From: Aphelocoma coerulescens
Taxonomy: Eukaryota; Chordata; Aves; Passeriformes; Corvidae
NCBI RefSeq assembly: GCF_041296385.1
Contig: NC_091015.1
Span: 51,464,345 to 51,528,344, forward strand
DNA length: 64,000 nt
Direction of reading: 5' to 3'
In this document: positions 23,701 through 37,500 of the stretch, piece after piece
How positions within the stretch are numbered: the stretch's first letter is position 1
Layout: each line of letters opens with the position of its first letter
The notes under the pieces: model-generated
The model's input: the letters and a program-made list of their open reading frames with translations, nothing else
Databases searched by the model: none
What the model was told of the DNA's origin: nothing
Position numbers and translations under genes: made by a program

Positions 23701-25072
23701 TCTATTTATGGGGGTGTGAAAACCTCCACACAAATGGGTCACAAGGAGGGCTTGTAGGGGAATGATACACTGATTTATTGGTGGGAAAAATGGGGCAAAA
23801 ATTAACCACTTTGGTTTTTATTACTATTCAAATAAATACAACAGCAAGTCTAATACAAAAATTTCCCATCAAGTCAGGCTTGGACTTCTTCTTCTTACTG
23901 CTGTGCCCTTGATAAGTATGCCTAGATTCAGTATTTCCATGAATTTTCAAGCTGCTAAGAGCATGAAGAAGCTCTTCTTAGGTATTGAACTGTAAATTGT
24001 TGCATATGACACCTGGAGGAGTTGAAATGGGTTTTTACAATTAATTCAGTGTATTCATCACACTTTCCCTATTGTGTGCAGTGGTTCATGTTGAAGCTGA
24101 GAAAGATGATTCATTTGCTTTCTTCTCCCTCCTGTCAGTAGCAGCGGTAGCCCTCAGAGCAACATTTGAAACAGTAAATGCCTGGCCTGCAGCCATGTGT
24201 TACTACTTCTCAGCTGGGTGTTCTGATGATACTGTAATCAGATGAGGGACAAGGTAAGAATTCTTCTTTTCCGTGGGGAAGATCAGACTGGGGTATTTAA
24301 GTACTAATCAAAACCCAATTGTTAGGATATTTTTTAATTGGCCAGCAGATATTTTTCAGTTCTGTGGCCTGTGCTGTCAGGAAACACCCTTTTTTTTTTT
24401 ACTTCCTTGTATAAGTTGTTTTACTATTTGTGAGACCTAATGCTCTGTTCTGAGATTTCATGTGACTGTCAGTACCCCTGGGATATGCTCCCCATCCAGA
24501 ACATGGATGTTTTGTGCTCCCTTAGCATCAGTCTAAATGGTTACACTACAGGGAGGGTGTCCTCTGATACTGTGCTCCTATCTGTTGTTAATATTACACT
24601 GCTGCCCTAGGAGTAGGGATGGGTTGTGTGCTGTCTGCATCCTTAAAAATGTGAGGATGTGTTGTACAGGTGTGGCTGAAGGGGGCGTTGGAGGCAAAAC
24701 AATCTGTTTGCAATTAAGGGACTCAAAATGACAGTAAACCTTTTTATTTCCCCTGATTTGATTTAGATTCTCCTTTAGCTTGGCTCTGAACTATATTCCT
24801 GTCATGCTACTGTTGCAGCTACTTCCAGGCATTTGTCAGACTGGCTAATTGAAGCACACACTGCAGCTTGGATCGAAACTGCTGTTTTGATCAAGACTGT
24901 AGATGCTGCTACTGCTTCTTGTGGAGTTCTTTCCATGAAGTACTAGTGATGCCTTAGGTTTTAACTTTTATATTTTTGAAATCCTGTGCTGCCTAGTGTG
25001 TAACTGATGTTTCTTGTGGCCTGTTAGCTGCTGTTCTCTCATGCTGGTTAGACATAACAAACCCTCTCTAGG
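20795..25072. other. Intronic DNA without recognisable genes
   Basis: No exon, RNA gene or mobile element was recognised here. The only repeat noted is a short triple motif at 20826-20865. Open frames are under 115 codons and lack known domains. Confidence 0.6.
20826..20865. repeat. Short tandem motif TTTTAACTGGGGAA, about 2.8 copies
   Basis: TTTTAACTGGGGAAC, TTTTAACTGGGGAA and TTTTAACTGGG follow one another directly, 30 bp outside the LTR right edge. The third copy is truncated. It is probably a local slippage product. Confidence 0.85.
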
Positions 25073-25366
25073 TTTCCACCTCAAAGACACCAGGCCCCAA
25101 AATGTGTAAACTAAAAGCCTCTAAAGAGGGGGGAAAACCTGGGGTAATTACATCATGAACTGAGGTTATAATTGGAGAATTAATGCTGATATGCAAATGA
25201 ACCAAACTTATAAAAGTGTGAAGAACTTGTGACCCAGAGTCCATCTTGGGTGTAGCCTTTTGACTGCTCAGGGTGTACCTTTGAAGGCCCTTCAAATAAG
25301 TACCTCTTTTTTTATTCTCTTATTCTTGTCTAGTCTCTGTGTTTTAGGTGGCCACCTCGGGCATCA
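25073..25366 (+). mobile_element. Short solo LTR (ERVL-like) with 5-bp target duplication
   Basis: The 294-bp block is bounded by identical pentamers CTAGG at 25068-25072 and 25367-25371, consistent with retroviral integration. Within it are a TATAAAAG box at 25209-25216, an AATAAG poly(A)-like signal at 25295-25300, and a 3' end GGGCATCA. It begins TTTCCACC, where a canonical LTR would begin TG. No internal retroviral genes are present. The same order of motifs (purine-rich start, TGCTAAT/TGCTGAT block, AAATAARTACC, GGCATCA end) recurs at 34230-34538, so the two are related. The short length and 5-bp duplication fit avian ERVL-type LTRs. The family name is my inference. Confidence 0.75.
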
Positions 25367-25478
25367 CTAGGACTTTGGTCTGTAGGTTTGGGTTCTCAAG
25401 GTTTTTAAAAAAGCACAAAGTCTCTGAACATAGAAAAAGTGGAAGGTTAGAACAAAGGCAGCTCAGGAAAAAGTCTTA

Positions 25479-25545
25479 TCATAGAATATTCTGAGTTGGA
25501 AGGCACCCACAAAAACAGTCAAGGTCCTAGACCCCGATCCTCAAA
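25479..25545 (-). mobile_element. CR1 3'-tail fragment, minus orientation
   Basis: TCATAGAATATTCTGAGTTG followed by GAAGGCACCCACAAAAACAG matches the reverse complement of the CR1 3' terminus, where TCCCTTCCAACTCAG and an ATTCTATGA unit are standard. Similarity fades after about 65 bp, into sequence I do not recognise, so the element is a short truncated or heavily diverged fragment. Confidence 0.75.
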
Positions 25546-28500
25546 GCCCTCCTGTAATCCTGCTTATTGAACCGAGATGTTCGAGTCAATTCTGGAGCAA
25601 CTGCAGCCCACTTGCAAACCAGTTGCATAATCCAGTGAAGGCAGTTAAATTCTTGTACATCTTAAGCCCCATCCTTTGGATACTTCCATGCAGTTACCCT
25701 ATAGATCCAAGGGCCTGACGGTTCGTGAAAAGCAAGTTTTGTGTTTCTGTTATGTCTCTTCCATACCTTGGTACCCCTATGATGTTCACATTCAGGAGTG
25801 TTTTTCAAGAGCTGTATTTTGCTGTGATATTAACATCTTGGTTTCCTAAGACATCTGTAAGACTTGTTGGTTGTGACTGCCCTGTTTGTCTCAACAGACA
25901 GAAAAAGGGGCTCTCTTCCTTTTCCTCCAAAATTCCCAGGACAAGTTGTTCTGACAGGGCCTCCAACTTGAGGCTAAATTGTGGGTCCAAGGGGGTTTCC
26001 CAGGCACGCAGGAGGCCCCTGGACCCTCTGCCTTGCAAGTATGGTGGGAATAGAAGATGGAAGGAGGGTGTGTGGGTAGCAGAGCATGTCAGGCTTATGG
26101 CTGCTCTTCTAGCAGCTCTTTGAGAGCAATAGTGACAGAGCTGGTAACTTATTCCTCTCTGTCCTTTGCCGTGTTTACTCTGTCACCTGTGGTCTTGGAG
26201 GCCCCAGCTTCTGTCCTGAGCCCTGAAGCCCATGAATACAACCTTGGAGTACACAAGAGGTTTTGATTGTTGGTGGATTTTTCACAGGAAGCTACTCCCA
26301 TATTAATGGATGCTGGTGTGGTACATCCCACCCAGATCCCTTTGACAATTTCAGTCTTTTTATCTGTAAAATGGAAGATGCGTTTCTTCAGGTGAGGTTG
26401 TGTCTTAATATCGAAGTGTCATCTGAGAGAGGGGCAGATGATCTCCTTGCTGCCTGGACAAAAATAGTTAACAAATAGTGGCTGTGGGAAGCACCAGGGT
26501 GAGGCCATACCGAGGGATCTCAGGCAATGTTTTACCCTTGGTTTCTCATGTCAGTCTTGGTGAACATCATTTACTTACCAAAATGCTCTTCTAAGCATGA
26601 ATTATCTCAGATTCTCTTGCAGACACGTTGGCACTAATTAAATGTGCAGGTGCGCAGTTGACAAAGCTGGAGGAAAGGGAATTGGTTTGTCTCTGTCACC
26701 CTGTTGACCTGTCATTACTGATGGCAGAATGGGAACTGGAAGAGCACAAGTGACATCTAACTTGAATCAGAACAGCTGCCAAAGCCATGTCTCCCAGTCT
26801 CCTGCCTTGGGAACTGGCAGGTGACTCTCCCACACCATTCCTTTCCACACACACTGCAGGAGCAGGCCAGTGTGTCCCTGCAATACTGCTGTGGTGGTTC
26901 CTAATAGGGATAGAGGGATTATTAGAGTGAATAGTTTAGGATATGACAAATTCAGATAGCAGGCAAGTATATATTTTATATGTATAAAACATGCCCGTAT
27001 CTGCAGAGGAGAATACATATCTATGAATTTGTCAGGTTGATGTCAAGACATGTAATGTGTGTGTGTGTGTGTGTGTGTGTGTTTGATCATACTTAAACCT
27101 TTTTAAACCTAGTATTTATGTAAAACTTGCACCCTACATCTCTTAAGCCTTGGGAGTATGTCATTCTTGAGGCAGTTGAGGAAAGTGATGTTTGGCCCTT
27201 GAGATATTCTTCAGAAAAATACCTTTTACCCTGTCGAAGTATATTCTTGCTTAGGAATTTTCAGTATTTGGCTGAAGTCCTGGTCCTTTCGACATGAGTT
27301 TTAATGTTAGCTTCTGCAGAATCAAAATGTCATCCTCTCTGTGTGAAGTCCCAATCTTGGTGTCCAGAAACCAAATGCTTCCTTTGTCTCCTTTTGTATT
27401 TATCAGTACAAAGACTTTTTTTGTTAGTTCAGGCATACTTTTTTTTTTGTGTGCTCTTAAACTGAAATGCACTTTTGGTTCAAAAGCACTGCAGGAAGAA
27501 CAATTTCTTATAGAGAGTCCTTCTGGGACTATAAATAATAAATGCTGTGACTCAGAGTGACGCAGGCACCCCTGCAACATATATGTGCAAGGCAAAGATT
27601 CAGTAAATAATGATTTACCTGCTCTCTGTCAGCCCTAAACCAAGAGGGACCTATTCAGACTTTCTTGCTAGCTTGATGAGTTTTGTTTGTGCTGTACTGC
27701 TTTTTAGGAGTTCTAAAATGTGATGCTGTTTTTGAAGGATGCAACTTTATGAGGGGTATTAAATATTTATCAAATGCTTAGTTCTGAGCCAAGACCTCCT
27801 TCCTATTCAAACCTTACCAGCCTGTAGTAGGTGCTGACTGTGAAGAGCTTGGGACTGCCACACTCAGTGCTTTATGGTGCAATGGTAATGGACAGTTATT
27901 ATTTCACAGTTGCTGGAATTATTTGGTTATGGTTCCTCCCCCACCCCTTAATGATGTAGTTTTGGTGTGGCAGTACTTTGTAATGATGTACTTTGTGGTG
28001 TGGCAGATTGACAACAGGACCGTCTTCAGGACGCAGGTTAAACTCTCTAATTCTGTGCAATGTGATAAATTGTACCTAAGAAATCCATTAACATAACTCA
28101 TTGCAGAGGTAGAGGATAAGCTTATTCAAAAATAGAAGACCGGTCTGTATATGTTGTCCTTTCTTCTCCAGTAAAATAAAAGCTTGTCTAAGATAAAGAG
28201 ACCAACATGGTATGTCTGGGTTATCAGGGGTCCCACTGATAAAGTCGCTAGCCAAGATCTGTGGGGTCAGCAGAAAGGCTCCCATTAGCATTGGTGGAAG
28301 GTAGGTCATGCAGTGGAGCTTTCTGAAGTGCAAAGAACACCAAGTCAAGATGTGTTTTCTCAAGTGAAGCGAGCTCCAAATCTCCAAATCACTCCTAGAG
28401 TTTCAAAATTCAGAGGAAAAATATCAGACTTGTTCCACACAAGGCAACATCTCTGTATTCAGAGGGGCAACGGGACAATGAGATGACCTTAAAAAGAGAT

Positions 28501-31500
28501 GGGTGACTCTGAATTTCCTTAGTACCAATAGGACAGGCTGAGGGCACTGGGTGGGCTCTCTTCTCTTTGCTCTTTTTTTATTATTTATTTCCACCAGGCA
28601 GATGTGACTGACCAGTGTCTCTCTGAGATCCTCTCAGGACAGACATAAGCTCATGCTGTAGTTCAAAGTCCACCTTGAGTGTGTGGGAAGAGGTGTCAGA
28701 GAACTTTTCTTCTTTTTCATCCTTCTTATTCTACCTGTTAGGTCTCAAAGGGAAAATCCTCACAGACAGATATTCAACAAGATGTGTCCTGCAAATATAC
28801 AGTCAACACGTTTGCAGAGTGCCTCATATGTTTGCTTGTGATCTGCCTGCAAGAGTGTCCCTGCGGGGCTGAGATCTCACTCCTGTGTTTAGTGGTGTGA
28901 CTTCCTGCCATGAGCCTTTTGGTGGGCTATGGTCTGCATGTAGATCCCACTGTGGGATAAGAACTGGAAATGTTCCCAGTCAGTACTATCTGCTTTGCCG
29001 TCTTCATGAAGCTGCTCAGTCCCCCACAGGTTCAAGCTCTGCTCTGAAGGTTGGTGTAAGGGACTCACCTCCATGAGCTTGCGTGCAGTAGGAGATTCTC
29101 TTATAAGCTCCTGGATAATTTCTGTGCCTTTGTGTTTAGGAATTACTTGTTTCCACCATAAAAAATAACTTTAGTTTGAAAATACTGTTCCCTGGGTCTC
29201 TAAAGGAGGGCAATCACAGCCTTGTTCAATTCTAAGCCATTTGCTGACCATCACAGCTGGGAAATTCCTTCCTTGGTGCCAAGGGAATTACTAGAAAGCA
29301 TGACAAAAGGCTTTCATGTCCTCTAGCAAAGGGGCATTTTTTTCCTTTCTCTCCTATTGTTTTCGTCTCTTGTGTGAGGTGTTTGGTGTAGCAGTGGCAT
29401 TAATGATCCTCAAAAGCAGGATTTCTAAAATGCGTGTGTCCCCCCTCCCCAAAGCAGTTTGCCGCCTGTCTCCCAAGACATGCTCAGCTCCGTGAAACAG
29501 CACGGTGGTGTTTGTTTCAGTGTGGCCGCCCGTCGGGGATTTGCAGGAATACTGCAGCAAATCATCCTGCATGCAAGGCTGACCTCTGGGAGGCTAACAA
29601 ATTGAGGTGAGCCAGCTGGAGCGATAGGACACTGCCGGTAGACAGAGCATGCTCAGACCTGGGGGAGAGAGGTAGCTCAGGCTGCAGATGGTGCACGGGT
29701 TACGGCGCCGAGAGCTCTTAGATGGGATTTTTGCTTTTTCTTTGTGGTGGTGAGGAAAGAAGAAGACTGGAGAGTGCTCGTTCCCCTGCAAAGCATAGCT
29801 TTAAGGTGTCTTCTTTTTTCTTTCTCCTGTGAAAGAGAGGCACCGGATAGCATTTCCTGTTATTTAGCAACACCAGGTATGCGTGCATGTGCTGAAACAC
29901 TGATCTACCAGTGATAGTACTTCCAAGACTAAAAAGGTTGCAGATGCTCTGAATTACTGCATTTCTTTGCTGGGTGTCATTGTAACTGTGCTGTGTTTGC
30001 TGTGCTGATCACATACGGCTCTGAATTCAGTTTTGTTGGCAGTCCTGGTTGCAGTGTTCTGAGGGGAGGGGGGAGGTTAGCATGTTTTTGATATCTCCTC
30101 GCTCCCCCTTCTCCTCAAGTTCACACTGAATCCCTCCTCTATGTGTGTGCACATGTGGGAAGGGAGTCAGTAGTTCATTTGTAATCCCACGTTTTTGTAG
30201 TCCCTCTTTGTTTGACAAGCGGTTTGCTTTATCATTTTTAAACAAAAGTCTCATGGGGAAAACACCTCTGATGTGGATTAAATTCTGTAGGTTTGCAGAA
30301 GTGTGTTTCTTGCTGGACGGGTGCTGCTATGGGATTACTCTTTTTTTTTACCCTCCCCTAAAAGCATGCTAATGTGGAGCTTGTGGTAACCAAGGAGGGA
30401 TTTTTACTGTTCTTATTGGCTGTGCTGTGCTCCAAACAATTTTGGCTCCTGCTTAGAATTTGCAGCACACGGAGCAGTCCTGGGCACCATGCTGATGGAA
30501 AGCAGGGAGAGCTTAGGCTGTAAATGCTGCTAAGCACCAGTCCCAGTATCCAAATTACACAGGTACTCTACCCGCTGGAGAACAGAGAAAGAAAGGATAG
30601 ATAAAGTACAGAGAATAACAAATGGCAGCTAAAGCCCAGAGGCATAGTTGGAGTGGCTGAAGATCGTCTTGTTCAGTACTTTGGGATTTCGCATCATATT
30701 CTTTTAAATTCAGCTTTGCAGCATTAGTAAATTTTCCCTTCAGCCACCCCCGCTCCATCTTTCCTTTAGGCAGACCACTGAAGTAAGATAAACCTGCTGC
30801 TCTCTTGACATTTTTTTTTCTGACAAAAGTATCTTGCTTACAGAGTAAAAGCAAGAAACCAGGCAAAAGGGGAGATTTTTACTCATATGACAGGTCTGTT
30901 AATGACAATGTAACCAGATAGGTTACTTTGTTCACTTGGGTGAACGAAGATTAGCTGGAATGAACTCTATCTGTTAAGCTTCCCCCTCGTCTAGCCATGG
31001 TTATTTTGAGAAACTTGGGTTTTCATCTTTAGGCTTGGAACTCTCAGAAGGTGAACAAGACCTGAGGGCTGAGATGAATACCTTCTTTTCTTTGCCTTTT
31101 TAGCTCGTTTTTCTTACATCTCTCGCCTCAAGCTTGTTTATCAGAAATGCATCTTATTTACGGGAATTTTCTGGAGATCTGGGATTTTGTTTGGGGAAAG
31201 GATTTTGTACTCCATTATGGATGGAGGAGAGAAATTGGAAATGCAGATCTTAAAAGCCCAAGAAATATTCTTTTTAGATTTATGCTTTTAGCTCAGCTTT
31301 GTGATTTGCTTCTATGCATTGACTGCTTAGTGTTGGAATTTTTTAACCTTTTGTTTTGTAGATCAAAACAGGAGTATCAGCAAATACTAAATCAATGGCT
31401 GCTAGTCATTGTGAAGGGTTGGATTTCTTCTTGTCCCAGCTCTCACTCTGAAACTAAATAGAAGAAAACTTAAGTTTTCTATCCATAAGTGCAACTGGTA

Positions 31501-34222
31501 GGTGTCCTGTAGCCACCAGACTTCTCCTCTTCATACTGAAGGTACATTTGCAGTAGGGACCATTGCACAGAGCCTCAGTCTCCTTGGTTTCAGTCTCGTA
31601 TAGAAAGATTAACAGTTTTGCTTTCTATTCCTCACTTATGCTAAACCATAAAAACTGAAGATAGACCTAATTTTGATCACAACTCTCTATAGATAAGGTT
31701 TTTATAAGACAGGGTTTTTTTTAAGTATATTGTAATATTTTGATTTTTTTTTCTGAATAAAGCTCTATTTTTAAAATTCTTCTTGAGACTACGTAGTCAA
31801 GATATTCTTATTTGTTGTGTCCCTTCTTTGTATCAGGCTTCATTAATGATATTTTTATCTTTAACTGCTGAGCTTACTCCCTCTACAAGAATCTGCTCTT
31901 TTCCTGTTTAAAAAGTCAGCACTTCTACAGTTGGCTGCTTTTTACAAAGAAAATGTTCCAGTATATCAATCATTCAGTGTACCATCCTTTCTTTAATATG
32001 CTATGTACTGTGAAAGATATATGTATCTCATTAAATAAATAGAGTGAATAAGATGATAGCAGCTTTTTGGTCTGTGGGGATTGACTTGCTTGTAGTTCTG
32101 TGGGAATCTGTGACAGAGATGAGAATAAAAGCAAATTCTTGGCTGCTGAATCCCAACTCCCCCTCCTTCCAATTGGGAAAGTTGCCTTCTAGCAACTTCT
32201 GCTTTGAGCATGAATGAAGTAGGTATTTAAAACTGCATGTGTTACATACACTGAATCCTTAGCTAAGCCTCTTGCATCAGGGATGGGAGAAAGAACAGAA
32301 GACATTTTGCAGGGGGAGTGTGAAATGCCATGTTTGCATGCTTTTCTCTTCCTGTACTGGTCCTGGAAAGCCAGTCTAGCAAGGGATGGATCCAGGGGTA
32401 GGAAGTGCTGATGGGGAAAATGTCCTTGAGGAGGGAATATCTGCTCCTACCCCTCCCAGTGTGTTACCATAACAATAAGCCCGTTTCCTTCCCATGCAGC
32501 TCTGCCGTAATTCCTTCGCTGTCCTGTGGCAAGGGCAGCCCCAGTCCACTTCCAATTGTGTTGCATTTCTGGGAACTGTGGAGATGGTTCTGTTTGGACA
32601 TCCTGCCACCACTGGCAGGCTGTGTGCACAGGAGCTGACCAGCTGGGCCAAGTTGGCCTCCATGAGGAGGCATTTCTCTCTGTGCACAGAGTGGTGATGC
32701 TCTCTGGAAATGTGTCTCCTTCGTGCTTTTTGTTTTTCCATTTTATGAGGCTTTTTAGCCTGCTGTAGCTCTGGGAAGCAGAACATTGGCCTGGAAAATG
32801 TTTGGGCAGTTGGTAACAAAAGCTTGTCAAGGCCTAAATAGACAAAACCAGCACTTCTCGTTCTTTTAATACCTGCAAGAATAGGTGACCCCTCTTTAGG
32901 CATGCTGGTCGCCCTTGTTCTCCCTAATCAAGCTCTTGGTTTCTCCCTTTGGGGGTTTTAGTAGTGTGTGTTTGTCTTTTTTGTAGTTGGGGTTTTTTGA
33001 TGTGGATTTTGTAGCTTTTCTCCCCATTTCTTACTTAGATTGTATTCTTTAAAATTGAGAGATTTGGAACACTGTCCATCATATTAATAGCTTTAGTGAT
33101 TCATCCTACTGTAGCTTCACAATTAAAAAAAGAACAACAGAACTCATCTCCTAAATGAATCCAAACAGTTCTTTATGCCAGCTGCCTATTAGTGGAAATT
33201 CCTCTCTCTCATCCCACCCACTCTGATCTCCTAGACATGTTAATAGGAGATGGAGAGCAGTGTCTCCATCTACGTTTCCTGTGTCCTTACCACTTCCTCA
33301 GGATGTTTAATACATCAGATAACCTGTAGCTAACAGGCAGAAGGTGCTGCTGTGTCCAGACTTGAATGAGAGTATTATGGACCTGCAAGACACTGGAGGG
33401 CTCTGCCAGAAGTGCCTGCTGAACACACCAGATGAATGTTCCTGAAGACTTCACCTGGTCACCAGCAGCCAGTGCTAGTTAGAGGAGAGGTAGCTGGGCT
33501 GTGAGAATGAAACTGGGATGCTTTTGCTAAGTGAATGGGGATAAAGGAAGAAAATGGGGTAAGCTCTTCATGCCTGTGAACTCTTGGAAAAAGAGTAAAG
33601 ATGAGCTGACCAAAAATAGAGTCCCTCCCACAGGCTCTTAGCCACTGGAGCGGCATCCATTGTGGCTGAGCTGCAGGCTTCAGGATATGCTCTTAATTCC
33701 ATTGCACAGTCTTGAGCTGCCCCCACACCAGTGTTTTTGGTGAACTCCCCATGTCTGGCTCTAAGTCTGCTGCCCCCTGCCCTGTCAGCATCACTGGCAG
33801 GGAAATCTGCCTCTTCTGCTTCCCTCTCTCACTCTGCTGCTCCCCTGCAGGCCACTTGTCTTGGGCATCCTCAAGGGCACATCCCATCCCCTCCCATGGG
33901 ACGGACATCACTGCCCTTTGCCAGCTTGGCAGCGAGAAGCTCTGTGCAGCTTTTGCATGCATGTCTCTTCTGGCTTGGCTCTGGTCTATCAGCTGTCATG
34001 TCTCCTGGTGCTGAAGGATGATGCTTTAGCATTTCAAAGCAGAGTGGAAAAATGTCAGTCCATGCAATTTCCTTGGTATGATGCCATGAAGATTTTTTCC
34101 CTTTTCTTTTATACCCCTGTTATACCTTTGCACAACTTCTGTATTCTTAGTGCTTTTTGCCTACATTCTTGGACTTGTTTGTTCAGCTAGAAGACTAAAC
34201 ATTTTAGAAGATTCGTAGGTAA
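25546..34222. other. Intronic DNA without recognisable genes
   Basis: No coding exon was recognised. A (TG)n microsatellite lies at 27056-27082. A 175-codon ATG-initiated minus-strand frame (32376-32903) lies in a GC-richer patch where several frames on both strands are open together. It has no recognisable domain, so I treat it as chance. Confidence 0.55.
27056..27082. repeat. (TG)n dinucleotide microsatellite
   Basis: About 13 uninterrupted TG units follow ACATGTAA and precede TTGATCATAC. It is a candidate polymorphic marker and nothing functional is implied. Confidence 0.9.
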
Positions 34223-34229
34223 GGGTTAG

Positions 34230-34538
34230 TGTGCCCCAGACCCCAAGGTCCTCTCCAGAACACATTCTGTAAACCAAGATAGAACCATCCAGGGCAAGGC
34301 TCCTTGGGGAGGGGGGCTCATTTAAGCCTCTCATTGGGGAATTTTTGATAGATATGCTAATTAGTAAGACCTATAATGTTATACCAGATCTTTTGGGGGG
34401 GCATTGTGGTGTGCATTTTGGTGCATTCGACCTGGACATAGTGCACCTAAGGATCCTTAAAATAAATACCAAGGTAAAATCCCTTTTCCCCTTCTAACCT
34501 TGTTTGACTCTTGATTTTAAGACCAGGAAAAGGCATCA
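34230..34538 (+). mobile_element. Second short solo LTR related to the one at 25073
   Basis: The 309-bp block starts TGTGCCCCAGACCCC and ends AAAAGGCATCA, giving TG...CA termini. It carries an AATAAA poly(A) signal at 34461-34466 in the context TTAAAATAAATACC, closely matching TTCAAATAAGTACC of the other LTR. It also has TATGCTAATTAG near 34354 and a weak TATAATG at 34372. Its TATA element is poorer than that of the other copy. A GGTAA pentamer follows it directly (34539-34543) and also occurs at 34218-34222, seven bases left of the assigned start. The left edge may therefore be slightly off, or the match may be chance. No internal retroviral sequence is present. Confidence 0.7.
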
Positions 34539-37500
34539 GGTAACTGGGGTGTATTACTCACGTGGAGCAGAGCCCTGGTTATCCCAGCATCACTGGGAAG
34601 TGAGAGGGTGGATGAGTGTGGTAGGGATGGGGAGGAGGGAGTCTGTGAGCAGCTCGGGGGGTGACTGGCCTAGAGGCTGCCCTCTATGGAGAACGAAAAG
34701 GCACAGAGCACTCTGCTCTTGAGAAAAGTAACAGTGTGTCTGGCCTGCCACTTCTGCAAGTGCCTTTCAGTTCTTAGGATGTTCTCTCTCTGGGAATGGC
34801 AGCTCTAGACCCATTTTGTGAGGGAGATTTAGTAATGAAATTTTCTTTTATTGTGAAGCAGCTCTCTTCAGGCAGAAAACTAAATGCTTTCACCTGTTTC
34901 AGTGTTACCCTCTGCCTCCTGGGAAAGTTTCCTATCCCATGTCTACTGCTGCTGACAGCACTTTATGGCTGATCTCGGCTTGGGGGACTGAGGAACCAGG
35001 GGACATGGAGAGTGATTGCTTGCCTTTCCTCCCTTGGTGCAGCCTCTCCTGGGTATGTAAAAGCAAACTGTGGGATTGTTTGTTACTATTTATGCTCTAT
35101 CATTCCCTGAGGGACCAAAAATTATCGTTCTTGAAGGTCTGTTTTCACCAAAAGTGTCAGATTAAAAAAAAGGTGGATGATAAAATGTGGGAAAACAGGC
35201 AAAGAATTAAGACAGCTCTATGAGTACCTGTGAAATTCTCCTTTCACTCTGCCTGTGGCACCCCTTCCTGTCCACATCCCCTTGTTCACTTCCAGCAAAA
35301 GCAGCTTTCTCCCAAGCAGCATGAACCAGGATTTAGGAATTGGCAATGAGGAACAGAAATAAAGATGGATTATTTTAGCATTGCTAACATTTAACACATA
35401 TTCCTGACACCTGGTTGGCTAAAGTACATACGCTCACTTTAGCTAAGTGCAGGGAAGTGAAAGAGCTGTAATGAGGGAAGAGGTGGAAGAGGGCCTTGCA
35501 GGTGATTTTTACTAAAAAGCTGAGTTGTTCATTCCTAGCCATTTAGCAGGTGTGGCTGTGGCAGAGTCTGAAATGAAAATTGCTAACCTCTGAACATTGG
35601 CTGCATCCATCAGGCTGCATCTCTGAAGTGCCTCTTATGCCCTTCCCTTGGGGCTGGAGGGGAGAGAACAAATCAGTCAGGGGTGAAACATTTGAACAGG
35701 CTGTTTTCAAGAGGGCCTGTTTGGCTCAAGGGGTTTGTAATGGTCAGCAGAGCTCTCTACCACCAAAATGCCTGTGAAATGCAGGTGGTATCAGTGGTGT
35801 TTTTATGGACTGTGGGCTTCTTATGCCTTTGAAACATGCACACATACACACTCACCTTGCCATAATGGAATAATAAAGAAGCCATGTGATTTTCCTTCCT
35901 CTGCCGAGTTGTTGCAACTTGCATTGACTCCACTGAATTTGTAGGTGCTTTGTTCTTGTGACCCAGAGAAGTTAACTTTCACAATGCCTGTGGACTGGCC
36001 TTCCTTTAAGTGTGTGCTTGCAGCAGAGGACTTGCTTGTTAAAGGTCTCCTCCATGTACTGATTGTCAGGCTTTGCATATGGCTGCTGGGGCTCGATCCT
36101 TTCCTTGGTGATGCTGTTGAAGTCACTTAAAGCTGTGCTCACAAGATGAGAGGTTTGTAGGGGAGAGGTTATGTACAGTGCTGGATGATATCATTAGACA
36201 TCTTTCAAAGACAGTGAAGAAGTAAAATAAAGCTTTGAAAGTCGGTACCAACAAAATAATTTAGGATCTGTCCCCATCAAAAATTTCTCTTTCTGAAAAC
36301 TGTTTTCACCGAAAACAGGTTTGATTGCATTAGCAGAACCTGAGTGATGTACTGCTGTCCCCAGTGGGTTTCCATTCCAGGCTTTTCCATGGAATAGCCA
36401 TAGTTGAGAGTTGCAAAGCCATCAGGAGCAGCAGTCATCCCCTGTTGACAGAGGAGGACAGAGTGATATGTGATGTGACAGCCTTCATTTTTCTGTGTAG
36501 GATATCTGTGGCACCCGGGACAAGGCCCGGTTAAAATTGCTGTGGTGGGAACAAAGGCTAAGTGTTAGAAAAGAGTTTATCACAGTCCTTCATGCCTCTC
36601 TTGACAGAGACTGGCTGAAGAGGTGAATTAGTACTAAGAATGAGATAGAGACCCATCCTTGGGGCATGGTTTATGGAGAGTTGATCCTGCCCTGATAATC
36701 AGATGACCACTCTTAAGTTCCTTTCCTTTTTTTTTCCATGGTTCAAATCAAAACAATACCTTTTTAATTTGCTGCTTACGAAAGTTTCTAAATGAAGCAG
36801 TTTTTCAGACCACTTGCCTATGGAGGTGGACTTCATTTCTGTTTCATTTGAGTAGCTAGAAATTGAAATGAATTTGCTCAGATCCCCCAAGATCACCTTT
36901 CGAGTTTGCGTGGCTTACAGCTAGTACTCATTTCTTCAGCATTATTCAGACTCCCACGTACCTTCAGTTCTTCCTAAGACAGATCCCACAGGCTGTTGGG
37001 ATCTCATGAGGTATAGGAATCCCTTTGGACTTCACTGAATTCCATGAATGATTCTCCATTCAATTCCAAGTTGCAGGATCAAGCTTTTAGGTTGCAATAT
37101 CTCTTTTCAAAGGAACTCCTTTGACAGTAGAGGAGTTGTTTGCTTTGGTCCCAAATATGCCTGGCTAACTTCCTCCACTTTGCCATGTAAGAAGTGTTTC
37201 TTGGTTAAAATGCTAAAGGATGCTTGGGATGTCAGAACATGTACTTGAGACATAGCTTTTTTTTTCCCCCCATGGCAAACTTGTATCAAAGGAAGCTTAA
37301 AGTTGCTACCTTTAAAAATGGCAGCTAGAACAATCTAGTGGGGTAAATACTAATCAGAAATTTCCCTTGCTAAAATTCCCCATGAGTCATGGATGCAATT
37401 ATTTACAGCGTGTGAATTTTGCCTATTTACATCAGTGAATCTTGATGCATAATGAAAATCGAAGCCCATAAATTCTGTAGGTGAAGTTGAAGTTCACAGT

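Noticed and set aside
30555..30866. Minus-strand frame of 103 codons with a hydrophobic C-terminal part
   Set aside because: No family match, no supporting splice sites or promoter; probably chance.
32376..32903. ATG-initiated minus-strand frame of 175 codons
   Set aside because: No domain or family resemblance, overlaps several open frames on both strands, and lies within the inferred intron. It would need expression or conservation data to revive.
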